Below, one piece after another: positions 10,041 through 20,186 of a DNA stretch of 64,000 nt. The notes below the pieces were generated by a model. It was not told the DNA's origin and did no database searches. It saw only the letters and a program-made list of their open reading frames with translations. How positions within the stretch are numbered: the stretch's first letter is position 1; the number at the start of each line of letters is the position of its first letter. The translations under genes were made by a program, and so were the position numbers. The stretch covers positions 1 through 64,000 of the forward strand of contig CAJNDS010002541.1 of NCBI GenBank assembly GCA_905221605.1. The letters run 5' to 3'. The stretch comes from Symbiodinium natans (taxonomy: Eukaryota > Sar > Dinophyceae > Suessiales > Symbiodiniaceae).

Positions 10041-10892
10041 ACGCTCAGGTCGGGATGCGACATGTGACAGAATTGTCCTTTAACTTAATTTACTTTCAGG
10101 ACCGTTATTAGATGAACCCTGCACGTTAAGAGAAGCATGTCTCATTAAACGGATGGACATCAATCAGACAAGCGTCTCATCGAAGCTGAGCGCTTGCCCC
10201 GACTGCAGACTGATAAATGTCGACTTATTTGTCTGCTGTGAGTGTGTGTGTGTGTGTTAATTGCTCCATGTTGGATATTGGCCACGAGGTGCTGCGAGAA
10301 ATGTGCCGCTGATGGCATTGCCAGGTTGCCAGGGGGCACCCAAAGGCAAGCTGTGGTCGGCTTGTCGTTGGGGTGGAGACTGACAGTGACAAGAATTCGC
10401 CTGTTTGCCGAGAGCCATTTTGCGTTCGAGGCAACGTTGGGAGTTCGGGTTCGGTGGGGGGCACTGTGCAGATGAACCCTTCATAATAATATTTAATAAT
10501 ATGCTGGGCCTGCCTTCTTGCAAGCCCGTGCAAACGTGATCTCGACCTAGTAGACTCAATTAGTTCTTAATTATTATAGGCGATGCCGTCGTAAGTGGAG
10601 AAATTCCGACGTGACCCTCAAGAATGATAGTTATAGGTCTTGTTTCTGCTCGACTGTCACTATGACTTTCTGTCAGCCACGATCCAAGCGAGTCATTGAA
10701 AGTGTGTGTCACAGACACTGCTAGGTAGCAATAATTACATTCCATCGCATCTGATTCTGTGCAAGGCAGGTGCCCACCGCTGCGCGGACCACTGCTGCAG
10801 GAGGCCGACTGGGAAGACCACGCTGTGTCTTGGAACCCTCTGCGTAGTGGATTTCTCTGCCTGCATAGTGGATTGGGTGTACTTGCTGCTCA
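10041..10892. other. No clear gene; (GT)n near 10242-10258
   Basis: Only short frames without coding-like composition, AT-rich patches (10485-10580) and a short GT microsatellite. A purine/pyrimidine-balanced piece after the CTGCAG near 10799 could be an exon, but I cannot support it. Confidence 0.35.
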
Positions 10893-11249
10893 GTGATCAA
10901 TGTCCCCAGCCTTGAAACTTGGCATCGCCCGACGACCGTCCCACTCATGGTGCTGCTCGTTGTGCGGCAGCTTCTGCTCCTTTGGCAAACGCTGCAGCAG
11001 TTGCTGCTCCAAAGACCTCCTGCTCCTGCAGCAGAGTCGGACCCAGGCCCCTCGCGCAACGCAGCTGAAAGACGAGAATCTTCGCCTGCACCCTGTCCAT
11101 CGACTCCGTCGTTCTTGCGCTCCAGCTCCGACATTGACCTAGCCGAAGGCGGCGAATCTGAGGATGATGCTGCTGCCAGCGATGCACTCATGGAGCTAGA
11201 AGAACGTCTTTTCGGGACGGCCGCCAAGAAGCAAGTCTGCAGCACTTAG
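10893..11249 (+). CDS. Triplicated acidic/Ser module, copy 1
   Basis: The frame ends with a module RSSSDIDLAEGGESEDDAAA followed by a helical segment (DALMELEERLFG) and a stop. It is preceded by a Pro/Ser-rich stretch (SSPAPCPSTPSF) and, further upstream, a Leu/Gln-rich hydrophobic segment (LVVRQLLLLWQTLQQLLLQR) that could be coding or an intron. Copies 2 and 3 follow downstream in the same orientation and keep the same frame. The N-terminus is uncertain: the nominal ATG at 10893 may not be used. Confidence 0.5.
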   Translation: MINVPSLETWHRPTTVPLMVLLVVRQLLLLWQTLQQLLLQRPPAPAAESDPGPSRNAAERRESSPAPCPSTPSFLRSSSDIDLAEGGESEDDAAASDALMELEERLFGTAAKKQVCST

Positions 11250-11307
11250 TGCTCTACTCTGATTCTGGTTACTGATCCGTAATAGAAAAAAGAGTCGTGA
11301 GCAAGTT

Positions 11308-11571
11308 TTGTGCGAGGCCTCTGGGTCAGACCCAAGTCAAGTAAGGCCCACGCAGGATGCAGCTGAAAGACGAGATCCTTCGCCTGCACCATGTCCATCG
11401 ACTCCATCGTTCTTGCGCTCCAGCTCCGACATCGACCTGGCCGAAGGCGGCGAATCTCAGGATTACGTTGCTGCCAGAGATGCACGACTTGCGGACCCGG
11501 AGATGGACGAACTACTTTTCGGATCGCCAGAAAGAAAATCCAGGTCCAGGTCAGGGTCGCGGACAAGGTGA
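11308..11571 (+). CDS. Triplicated acidic/Ser module, copy 2
   Basis: Repeats the module of copy 1 (AERRDPSPAPCPSTPSFLRS, then SSSDIDLAEGG), ends in DELLFGSPERKSRSRSGSRT and stops. The C-terminus has become an RS-rich basic tail, unlike copy 1. No function recognised. SR-like tails are typical of RNA-associated nuclear proteins, but that is a weak inference here. Confidence 0.5.
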   Translation: MCEASGSDPSQVRPTQDAAERRDPSPAPCPSTPSFLRSSSDIDLAEGGESQDYVAARDARLADPEMDELLFGSPERKSRSRSGSRTR

Positions 11572-11656
11572 CCCGGCCAGCAAGTCTGCAGCACTTAGTG
11601 CTCTACTCTGATTCTGGTTCTGATCCTGATAAAAGAAAAGTCCCGAGCAAGTTTGC

Positions 11657-11902
11657 TGCGAGGCCTCTGGGTCAGACCCAAGTCCAGTAAGGCCCACGCA
11701 GGATGCAGCTGAAAGACGAGATCCTTCGCCTGCACCATGTCCATCGACTCCATCGTTCTCGAGCTCCGACATCGACCTGGCCGAGGGCGAATCTGAGGAT
11801 GACCCTCCTGCCAGCGATGCACTTGTGGAGCTAGAAGAACGAATTTTCGGACCGCCAGAAGGAAAAAGATCCAGGTCCAGGTCTAGGTCGCGGACGAGGT
11901 GA
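11657..11902 (+). CDS. Triplicated acidic/Ser module, copy 3
   Basis: Third tandem copy. Relative to copy 2 it carries a 6-nt deletion in the Ser run and a 3-nt deletion in LAEGGES, both in frame, and ends EERIFGPPEGKRSRSRSRSR with a stop. Frame-preserving indels suggest the module is translated or was until recently. The three copies may be exons of one gene or tandem paralogues. Confidence 0.5.
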   Translation, partial: CEASGSDPSPVRPTQDAAERRDPSPAPCPSTPSFSSSDIDLAEGESEDDPPASDALVELEERIFGPPEGKRSRSRSRSRTR

Positions 11903-11945
11903 CCCGGCCGCCAAGAAGCAAGTCTGCAGCACATTAATTCTGATC

Positions 11946-12582
11946 CCGATCAATCAAATTTGGCCACCTGTGTGGCCTTGAGCTGACAGTTCACTGTCGT
12001 TTCACTGCGACTGTGAGTGCAGCGCAAATGGCACTACCTGCCAACGACAGCAACGCTAAAAGGATGCCACTGGTAGCACTCAGTCTGCTAACAGACTGCG
12101 AGCCTGTTTCGTTTCGGGGTTGACTGTTTAATCTGTTCTGTCTTCGAGACAGTGAGATGCATAAATACAAAACGTCATGCGAGGCCACCAAACTTGGCAG
12201 CAAACGACGTCGAGAGCCACGGCTGACAAGAAGGCACGGGTTCGACTCTACTGCCGTGCTGTATTAAGTAAGTGTTGGCAGCCATTATTATGTGGACGGG
12301 TTTTCCCGCGACACTCAGCACCGAAGCATGGTTGACAAGCGGATCAAACTCGCCATACCTATCACCACATGTCATGTTCACCACAGGGATCTTGAATATC
12401 CTCAAGCCTCACTTGTAAGTGTCTGGTGCTAGTCTGTTGGTGCATGGCTGCTTTACTCCGACCCTGGCTTGCTGGATTGCTGGATGTCCGCCAAGAAGCG
12501 CCCGGTCGAGGCATGAACGGCCGGCGTCCGAAACCCCAATCCCAACAGCCCATTGATCATCTAAGTCCCCCATTTCCCTGAG
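11946..12582. other. No clear gene
   Basis: Short frames only. A run of tidy codons near 12480-12540 is not bounded by convincing splice signals. Probably intergenic, leading to the exon at 12583. Confidence 0.35.
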
Positions 12583-13588
12583 GAAGATGAGCCAAAGAAA
12601 ATCGACCCCTACTCCTTCGATGCTGTCGCTGACACACGTTTCTTCAAGTACTTCGACGTAAAAGCGCCAAAAAGGAGACCCAGACCTGCCGTGTCTTGGT
12701 CCTGTTCAGTGGTGCATTACATTCTGTGAGATTGTGTGAGTGCTGAATTTTGTCAACACCCCAAACCGACCTTCTACCATTCGTGCTGCAGGGGGCAAGA
12801 GAGCCGGAGAAGCCGCCTGCAGTTCCAATGGCAGCAGTGCCAGAGCGGCCGCCTGGGCCTGCAGTTCCAATGGCGGCGGTGCCAGAGCAGCCGCCTGGGT
12901 CTGCCCCTGCACCGCCGCCAATGCAGCCGGTCCCTCACGCCGGTCCTCCGCCTCGTCGCAAAACTCCAAAGCCACCGAGTTATCCACCCCCGAACCATCT
13001 GCTCATGCTGTCAAGCAAGTGCGGCGCTACATGGTCTGTTGGTCATGGCAAAGGTGCCAGGACCCGTGACGGGTTCACACGAAACTCTGTTTCATGGCGG
13101 CCGATGCACTGACTGACTGTTGCCCCTCGAGGATCGTGGTTGGACCGCGCTTCTATTCCGATCCGTCCCCCGAAGCGATGCCGCTGTCAGCACCCTCTAC
13201 AGCACACGGTTCAGGGTCGAGATTTCTTTCCGAGGCAAGTCGGTGGTATTAATTACTAGTCAGTTCTTTCTTGTGTGAGACTTAATTCCCAGAGGCAGAC
13301 GAGCTGGAGAAGAGATTTTGGAAAATGGAGCCTGGCGAGGACATCTTGAAGGAGATAGATGCCATTCGCTGCAGGGGAAGTCGCACTAGTCAATGGTGGT
13401 GGAAACTGATTTAATGCTGTGAAGCTGAAGCGCTTGCAAACAAAAAGTGCGAATGCCCTTATATGACTTCTGCTTGACGTAATTTCTTGCCAGTTCTTGC
13501 CTGGCACTGAAAAATAAGCCTTCTGCCTTTTGCCTCGCCTTGCAGGCTGCCGTCGCTGGTGGCCGAGCCTCTGTTGTTACATGTATAG
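12583..13588 (+). CDS. Proline-rich multi-exon protein
   Basis: Exon 12583-12690 follows a ccctgag acceptor and encodes EDEPKKIDPYSFDAVADTRF followed by FKYFDVKAPKRRPRPA. It is 36 codons and joins in phase 0 to exon 12792, which opens GAREPEKPPAVPMAAVPERP. That exon holds two copies of a PAVPMAAVPE(R/Q)PPG repeat and then a Pro-rich stretch to PPNHLL. A third exon near 13295-13374 reads ADELEKRFWKMEPGEDILKE followed by IDAIRC. A fourth, 13546-13588, reads LPSLVAEPLLLHV and stop. The last junction has CAGG at both ends, so the exact cut is ambiguous. The protein could be an adaptor with polyproline ligands. Family not recognised. The end of exon 2 is unresolved. Confidence 0.6.
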
Positions 13589-14182
13589 CTTCAAGCACTG
13601 AATCTCGCCTGATTTTGTCCTCTTCCGGCCTTCACCGGCCGCCAGCATCCCAAACCACAACCCTTAAGCCTCTGACTCCCTACATAGAGCATAATAATGT
13701 CCAAAATCTGATGCTGTGCCTTGAATTCCAAGCCCCGAGAAAGCCTCAAGTGTCAGCCCCAACAGTTAGCATACTACGCGAACAAGGGAAGAGTTTCCAG
13801 GGCCGGACTAAGCACTGCAGAAGTGAGACACTCTTCAAGAGGAGCACTGTGTCAGTGAGAGACTGCAGAATTCAGATTCGCAAGTCAAGTCCTCAAGGAG
13901 CACTGTCACCTCACTGCAGCGTGCAGCCTCAGCCTGGAGTAATCGAGAACCTCCAGGTGGGCAAACCAAATTATGTTTCTTAATATGTTCAAATCATTCA
14001 AACCAGCTTGTCGAAACGGGCTGTGCAGACACAGTAGGACAGCGAGAATCCACTGTCAGGTCATCTCCCGTCCAGCAATCGCGGCCCTTCGGGCGACACT
14101 GCCGAAAGCTGCTGACTGCTGCTGCCCATTGCCACATTGCTGGGCATTGCCCCCGAGGACTCCGCTGCAAGAATAGAACACA
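13589..14182. other. No secure gene
   Basis: A continuous 147-codon plus frame covers 13540-13983, but its composition is not clearly protein-like and its start overlaps the exon above in another frame. GAGCACTG pieces akin to the 6.3-kb minisatellite occur at about 13815-13910. Confidence 0.35.
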
Positions 14183-14535
14183 CACACACACAGATATATA
14201 TATATATATATATATACGAACCAATATATCATTATATCAACATATCAATATATCAATATATCAATATGTCAATATATCAAAATATCAAAATATCAATATA
14301 TCAATATATCAAGATATCAGTATATCAATATACTGAGATATAAATATACAAATATATCAGAATCAAGATATCAAGATATCAATATATCCATATATCAATT
14401 ATATCAATTCAATATATAACTAGAATAGATCACAATAGATCAATAGATGAATTGATATTTAATATCAATTCATCTATATATTATAGTATATAGATACACC
14501 TTGTATATAGATATATCAGATATAGATCAGAGAAA
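14183..14535 (+). repeat. AT-rich (AC)n/(AT)n and ATATATCA-type tandem repeat
   Basis: A short AC run and an AT run (about 14185-14215) lead into some 25 degenerate copies of an 8-10 nt ATATCAAT-like unit. The stretch is far more AT-rich than the rest of the window, easily melted, and carries no coding frame of note. Confidence 0.9.
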
Positions 14536-14805
14536 GATATAGAAAGATGTACTATAACAGAAAGACATGCCGATGCTTAAAGCTGAATCTGACCCTGGAG
14601 TCCTGGCAAAGGGGCTTCAGGCTTTCAGGGTCTCCCTTTCTCAGGGCTTGCGCTGCAGAAGGCTCCAGCTCTGCAGGGTCCCCATGTCCATGATGTAGGC
14701 TCAGGACGGTCCAGGCTTAAGTATGCAAACGGCCGCCTCTGCTCCAGGAACACGAAGGGCATGTAGGCTCGAGACGGTCCAGACCGACTAGCTACAGGCT
14801 CCCGA

Positions 14806-15755
14806 AACCCGAAACCCGAAACTCTAAACATGCGGTGGAGACCAGCTGCTGCAGGCCACCCTAAACCCGAAACCCTAAACCCTGAAGGCCCAGAATCACT
14901 TTGAGTGCTGTCAGAGTCACTTTGCAGTGCTGGGCATCGCTTTGCAGCGCTGGGGTGGCAAAGAGGGGGGAGAGTCTACAGGGACCCGAAAGCCTAAACC
15001 TTACGCTTCTTCAGCGCTCCTACCCTTTCGCAGGGCTTGCACGCAGACAGTCCTCCGGAAGGTATGCAGCAAGGATGTGGTAGCTCCCCCGTCGGTTCGC
15101 TCTCTGACAGGTGTTAGGGTTTAGGGTTCAGGGTTTAGGGTTTTAGGGTTTCCACAGGGTCAGGGTTTAGGGCCAGGGTTCAGGAATTAGGGTTTAGGGT
15201 TTCTACAGGGTTTAAAGTTCAGGGTTCAGGGTTTAGGGTTTAGGGCTTTAGGGCTTTTTTAGGTTTTCCGCAGGGTTTAAAGCTCAGGGTTTAGGGTTTT
15301 AGGGTTTCCACAGGGTTTGAAGTTCAGGGTTTAGGGCCAGGGTTCAGGGTTTAGGGTTCTTGACAGTTCAGGGTTCAGGGTTTTTAGGGTTTAGGGTTTA
15401 GGGATTAGGGTTTAGGGGTTTAGGGTTTAGGGGTTAGGCTTTAGGGTTTAGGGTTTAGGGTTCAGGGTTTCGGGTTCAGGGTTCAGGGGTTTTTAGGGTT
15501 TCCACGGGGTTTAAAGTTCAGGGTTTCGGGTTCAGGGTTCAGGGTTTTTGGGGTTTCCACGCGGTTTAAAGTTCAGGGTTTAGGAATTAGGGTCCAGGGT
15601 TTAGGGTTAGGGCCTCAGATACTTAATGTAAACCTTTAGAGCCCTAGAACCCTGCACCCTGCACGGCACAAAAAAGCCACGGTTCGTTGTCATTCAATCC
15701 TAAAGCCTAAACCCTGAATCCTAAACCTGTCCTAAACCCTACCTAAAACCCTGCC
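14806..15755. repeat. Degenerate telomere-like arrays with strand switches
   Basis: CCCTAAA-orientation patches at 14806-14890 give way to a long degenerate TTTAGGG-orientation array (about 15112-15615) with repeated insertions such as TTTCCACAGGGTTTAAAG. CCCTAAA orientation returns at about 15640-15755. The higher-order element TTTCCACAGGG...AGTTCAGGG recurs at least four times at 15145-15580. The array directly adjoins the 3' end of the minus-strand gag-like ORF. Confidence 0.9.
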
Positions 15756-15794
15756 CCCCTGCCATGTTCTCCTGAAAAAAACCTCTTTTATCGC

Positions 15795-18083
15795 TCAACA
15801 ATTGATTTTTTTCGCACAAAGTTTTTTTTGAAGTCTTTTGTCGAGCCATTTTGAGCCACATTCAGTTTTTGCTACAAAGTGCCGATTGGTTTTGGCGAAA
15901 GTGCTGGTTGCAACGGCTGACTCTTCTATCTGGACACTGAATGCGGCGAAGGGGTTAGACATGGAAGCACCGGAGGGCGCGGCCCAGTTGGCAGGCAAGG
16001 CCGGCGTCCCTCCTGAGGTCGTCAGGTTGTGGACCATGTCGCAGCTGGCTCCTTTCTTGCACGACCCATTCTTGGAGAAAAAGGGGCAAACAGTGCCTGG
16101 TGGCTTCGCCGCGCCTTTGGCCGCAGCCTTAGGCTTAGCGCTGGCCTTTGCCTTGCCACCTCCCTTCCCCTTGCCCTTACCTTTCGCAGTGGCAAAGGTT
16201 TGGTCACCCTTCTTGGCCGCGAGAGCTTTTCTGCGGAGCTCCTTGTCGTGGCTGTACGGGCAGGCATCCCCTTTCGGGCAATTCCCGTGGTCGCGAAAGT
16301 GGAAGCAGATCTTCTTGTCCGCTCCTTTGCCAGCTCCCTTCGACGCAGCGGCAAACGTCTGGTCCGCGCCAGCCTTGGCCGCGGCAGCTGCTCCCTTCGC
16401 AGCAGCCTTGGCGGCGGCCTTGAGGCTCTTAATCTCCTTCTGAGCCTCGGCTAGCGCGACCGACGGGTCCGCGCTCGGAGAGCCGGTCGCTGAGTACACA
16501 GAGTGGGAAACAGCCCGGTGAGCTGCTTCCCTCTGTTCGTACTCCAAGACGACCTTGTGGCTCTCCTCCCAAGTCTGCGGCCCTCGCAGCCCGCCATCCT
16601 TGGGATCGCCGGGCCACAACCGCTTGTCACTCCGTATCTCCTTTTGGAGATACGGAGGCATCTTGCGGAGGTACGAGAGATACAACTCTCGTGGGGTCTT
16701 CCCGAGACCCACCGCCTCAAGGTCCGCGATCGATGCCTCAAACAAAGGCTCGAATTGGTGGCCTGTGAGCTTGCCCTTAGCGAGGGAGGCATGCTCACCA
16801 TCCACGCGGACTTCTCTTTCCTCCCGCGATTCCCCGAACATCAAGTGCTTGTTCTTGATGCGGTCGTACACCGCCTGTGGGTCGGAGAGAACCTCTCCCG
16901 ACTTCCACGCTGCGCGGTAGGCGTTCGTGTACGTCTTCATGCGCGAGCCGCGGCAGCGCCCGCGTAGCGCTAGCAGCTTTTCGCGCGCACTCATACCGCG
17001 GCAGTTGTTGGCCAGCGCGCAGACGTCCTCGAACTCCTCGTAGAACAGGACAACGTCTCGCGCGTCCGACTTGTCGTCGGTCAGCGTCGGCCACGCGAGG
17101 TCAGTTTTGACCGTCGTTATGGAGCTTTGCCCGCCCCTCTGCGCCAACGCTTCTTTCAGCGCTTCAGTTTGGGCGGCGAGTGCGGCGGCGAAATCGCCCG
17201 CCGGGTTTTGGGACCCGGTCTGCGAACCTCCGCCGTCCGAACCTCGCTTCAGGGCTTCTATCTCCATCTCCAGCGCCGCGAGCTTTGCGCGCAAAGGGGA
17301 ATCGCCGTCCGTCGCGCCCAGGTCACGGGCCGCGGAAGGACCACCTGCAACCTCAGCAGTGTGCAAACCTCCACGGTCCAAACCTACCCCCAACCCACTT
17401 GCAGTCGCAGGCTGCGGGAGCCCTGGGGAACGCGGCCCCACGGCTTCAACTGGCACATCGGACGGGGAGCTCCAAACCTTCTCTTGGCTCGAGCTTTCTT
17501 TTCCCCCTAGCGCGAGGATAAGCTCCCCGATGCATTGGATTTCACGCTGAATCTCCTCTGCGTCTTCGGGGTCCTCGCCACCGCGCAAAGCCGCGACCGA
17601 GAACCTGGTCCGCAGCCGACGGACCATCTTTGTCGGATGCCAGTCCCCGCCTATCTTCGAGAACTCATCCGCAAGGAGGGTGGCTTTGGTGCTCAAGGCG
17701 TCAAGGTCACGGGAGCTCACCGTGACTCCATGCGCTTTGAGCGCGAGGACAATCCGCGAAACGCGCGTCAAGTAGTCCGCGACCGGTTCTTGGTCTGGAC
17801 GGAAAATCGCGCGCAGCTCCGCCTGCAAGCCCTCTGCGGTGCCTGGCACTGAACCTGCTGTCGACGGCGGACCGGACGGTCCCGCCGGGCGGGACCCTGG
17901 TGCCGTAGTAGGGACATAGGCAGCACCGGTAGGGACCATGGCCAGCTCCCTAGCCGCGGCGCTGACGTCCACCCGCGGCGGACTGTCGCCTCCAGCGTCC
18001 GAGGCCTCAGGGACTAGCTCGGAGTCCTCTTCTTCTTCCTCCTCATCCTCGTCCTCGTCTTCTGCGTCATGGAGGAACTTCAT
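15795..18083 (-). CDS. Gag-like retroelement protein with two CCCH zinc fingers
   Basis: A 762-codon uninterrupted minus-strand ORF. Residues 1-45 are strongly acidic, and 85-140 resemble a gag-type helical region. 260-330 is helical and Ala-rich (LRAKLAALEMEIEALKRG). About 330-520 is globular, with FYEEFEDVCALANNCRG and YLSYLRKMPPYLQKEIRSDK as seen in retrotransposon gag segments. The C-terminal third is Lys/Ala/Gly-rich with two C-x8-C-x5-C-x3-H fingers: C593/C602/C608/H612 and C666/C675/C681/H685. No protease, integrase or RT follows; within about 40 nt of the stop the minus strand becomes GGGTTTTAGG-type telomere-like sequence. I infer an element truncated at its 3' side, or a stand-alone gag. 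A partial relative lies inverted at 19703-19988. Assignment as gag rests on domain order and the nearby copy. Confidence 0.7.
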   Translation of the reverse strand: MKFLHDAEDEDEDEEEEEEDSELVPEASDAGGDSPPRVDVSAAARELAMVPTGAAYVPTTAPGSRPAGPSGPPSTAGSVPGTAEGLQAELRAIFRPDQEPVADYLTRVSRIVLALKAHGVTVSSRDLDALSTKATLLADEFSKIGGDWHPTKMVRRLRTRFSVAALRGGEDPEDAEEIQREIQCIGELILALGGKESSSQEKVWSSPSDVPVEAVGPRSPGLPQPATASGLGVGLDRGGLHTAEVAGGPSAARDLGATDGDSPLRAKLAALEMEIEALKRGSDGGGSQTGSQNPAGDFAAALAAQTEALKEALAQRGGQSSITTVKTDLAWPTLTDDKSDARDVVLFYEEFEDVCALANNCRGMSAREKLLALRGRCRGSRMKTYTNAYRAAWKSGEVLSDPQAVYDRIKNKHLMFGESREEREVRVDGEHASLAKGKLTGHQFEPLFEASIADLEAVGLGKTPRELYLSYLRKMPPYLQKEIRSDKRLWPGDPKDGGLRGPQTWEESHKVVLEYEQREAAHRAVSHSVYSATGSPSADPSVALAEAQKEIKSLKAAAKAAAKGAAAAAKAGADQTFAAASKGAGKGADKKICFHFRDHGNCPKGDACPYSHDKELRRKALAAKKGDQTFATAKGKGKGKGGGKAKASAKPKAAAKGAAKPPGTVCPFFSKNGSCKKGASCDMVHNLTTSGGTPALPANWAAPSGASMSNPFAAFSVQIEESAVATSTFAKTNRHFVAKTECGSKWLDKRLQKKLCAKKINC

Positions 18084-19124
18084 GACTTTCCGCCAGAGAG
18101 CCGCCTCTTGCTCTGGCGTTGTACTGATCCCTCCCGCTTGGACAACGGACGGCTGCCAGTCTCCCCACCCACTTAAGCCAAGCGACGTAGCTCATTCGCT
18201 CGGGATAGGGAACGTCTCCACCCTCGATCGCTTCGAGGAGGGTGACGCCCTCGGCCTGACCTGCAACCTCGCGGACATCGCCGCGCCTTGGTTAGCAGGC
18301 CGCAGGCGTGGCACAGACGAAGCGCCGCGCCTTGGTGAACAGGCCGCTAGCGTGGCCCGTCCACGCGTCCAGGTCACGGCGACAGACAAGCAAAGCAATG
18401 CTTGCCCACTCGGACCGCAGGCACAAGAGCTGTACGCTTCCCAGAACAGCCCCAATTGCAGTCGACCAGCACTGGACTTGCACTAAGCCAATGCAATCAC
18501 AGCCCAGTCACGCTGTTTTACGACTTTGCGAGTTCAAGCACTTGTGCAGCAACGCCTGAGTGCGTCCGGTCGGACCGCACAGCAACCTAAGAGCTACCAA
18601 TGGCATGGCCGGAAAACCAGGCATGCTCCCCAGACAGTTTGCCCCAAAGCTTATCCCCCTTCCCATCCATGATGTCTGCAGCCGCTGACAGCAATAATCT
18701 ATAAGAAAGGCTTGACTTTCTTTCCGACAGGCATCTCTGGGTTCTGAGATACGGCGTTGAACATGAAGGCATGGCAGGCGCGAGGCTGTCCAGTACACAC
18801 TAATCTCCCCAGACTTGAAACCATGTGAACAAGGTTGATGTGCAGAGGCATGAGAAGCGTTTTCCCAATTCGTCTTCCGGGGCCTTCAAGCGACCCACGG
18901 GATCACGATCTCTGTGAAAATTCGCAATTTGTAAAGACTCATACAGTTTTAATGAGCGGTGTGTTCTGCCTGGTGCGTCTTACTGCTTTCCACAAAAGGC
19001 TCGGTCGCCTCAATTGCAAAACTACGCATGCAAAGGAAAAAACTACTACAGTACTGGTCCTGGCAGCTTTGCACATGCAGTGTGCGTGCATAGACCTGCA
19101 TTGCAAGCATATACAGTGCACTAA
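18084..19124. other. Upstream flank of the gag-like ORF, no clear gene
   Basis: This side would hold the 5' region of the minus-strand element, but I see no LTR-like direct repeat of it elsewhere in the window. Plus and minus short frames are unconvincing. Confidence 0.35.
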
Positions 19125-19702
19125 CCATTCAAGCAACAGCATTGAGCTCCAGCAGCCCTTCAAGTTACAGCATTGGGCTCCAGCCTGTTGAAACTGGGTC
19201 TCGGGGCGGTGGGAATGAAACAGCGTCCAGGAAAAGGTTGCTTTGTGACATTCACCATTTAAGCAAGGCTCAGCCCTTCAAGCAACAGCATTGGGCTCCA
19301 GCCTGTTGAAACTGGGCCTCGGGGGGCCCTTCAAGCAACAGCATTGGGCTCCAGCCTGTGAAAACTGGGTCTCGGGGGCGGAGAGCCTGTTGAAAACGGT
19401 CTCGGGGTTGGATTGGACCGTGGCCTCCCAACACCCAGTTTCAACAGGCTGGAGCCCAATGCTGTTGCTTGAAGGGCTGCTGGAGCCCAATGCTGTTGCT
19501 TGAATGGTTAGTGTTGCAGCCTTGTTCTAGATCATTCCTGCCCGTCCGGCCCAAGACCCAGAAGCATGGAGCCCAATGCTGTTGCTCAAATGGCTGCTGG
19601 AACTCAATGCTGTGGAATGGTCAATGTCACAAGCAAGTCCTGAAACGCTATCACGCCCCCCCCCCCCCCCGGAACAGCCAGTTTGAACAGGCTGGAGCCT
19701 TC

Positions 19703-19988
19703 CGGATGAGTTCTCCAAGATAGGCGGGGACTGGCATCCTACGAAGACGGTCCGTCGGCTGCGGACCAGGTTCTCGGTCGCGGCTTTGCGCGGTGGCGAG
19801 GACCCCGAAGAAGTAGAGGAGATTCAGCGCGAAATCCAATGCAATCGGGGAGCTTATCCTCGCGCTAGAAGGAAAAGAAAGCTCGAGCCAAGAGAAGGTT
19901 TGGAGCCTTCCGTCCGATGTGCCAGTTGAAGCCGTGGGGCCGCGTTCCCAGGGCTCCCACAGCCTGCGACTGCAAGTGGGTTGGGGAG
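19703..19988 (+). pseudogene. Gag-like fragment, related to the 15.8-18.1 kb ORF
   Basis: The plus strand reads DEFSKIGGDWHPTK and then VRRLRTRFSVAALRGGEDPE, matching residues about 139-175 of the minus-strand gag-like ORF. It then loses frame near 19840 (CAATCGGGG insertion). Nucleotide homology continues to about 19988. It is embedded among the inverted CATTGGGCTCC repeats and lacks both ends, so it is a dead fragment. A second, smaller scrap (about 20140-20172, opposite orientation) precedes the LTR element. Confidence 0.85.
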
Positions 19989-20179
19989 GCGGAGGGCAAG
20001 GCTGCTTTGCAACAGCATTAGGCTCCAGCCTGTTGATCCTGGATCTGGGGGGGGAGTGGGAATCATAGCGTCCAGAACAAGGCTGCTTTATGACACTAAC
20101 CATTCAAGTGCATTGGACTCCAGCAGCCATTCATTGGGAGGGTGGCTTTTGCTTAAGGCGTCAAGGTCACGGGGAGGGG

Positions 20180-20186
20180 GGATGAT
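20180..20186 (+). repeat. Target-site duplication GGATGAT (left)
   Basis: Directly precedes the 5' LTR and is repeated at 30091-30097 right after the 3' LTR. A neighbouring repeat copy at 20049-20064 reads GGGAATCATAGCGTC, close to the rejoined empty site GGGGATGATAGCGTC. Confidence 0.75.

Larger units (their letters stand above)
11030..11945 (+). repeat. Tandem triplication, ~300-bp unit
   Basis: Three direct copies beginning near 11030, 11325 and 11670. Shared blocks include GCAGCTGAAAGACGAGA, TCCGACATCGACCTGGCC and the downstream non-coding CTGCAGCACTTAGTGCTCTA (first two copies). Confidence 0.9.
19125..20186. repeat. Mosaic of inverted and direct 'CATTGGGCTCCAG' repeats
   Basis: The motif AAGCAACAGCATTGGGCTCC followed by AGCCTGTTGAAACTGGG recurs in plus orientation near 19133, 19165, 19279, 19331 and 20010. 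It recurs in reverse orientation near 19437, 19476, 19566, 19600 and 19680. Copies are often followed by CGGGG-rich linkers and a second shared block (AGCGTCCAGGAAAAGG at 19218, again near 20058). Opposed copies around 19280-19505 could pair into a long hairpin. A 15-C run sits at about 19656-19670. Confidence 0.85.

Noticed and set aside
12225-12262. tRNA T-arm-like GGGTTCGACTC
   Set aside because: No cloverleaf, acceptor stem or anticodon arm could be fitted around it.
16029-17852. Several 100-200 codon plus-strand frames
   Set aside because: Shadows of the minus-strand gag-like ORF, with less natural composition.
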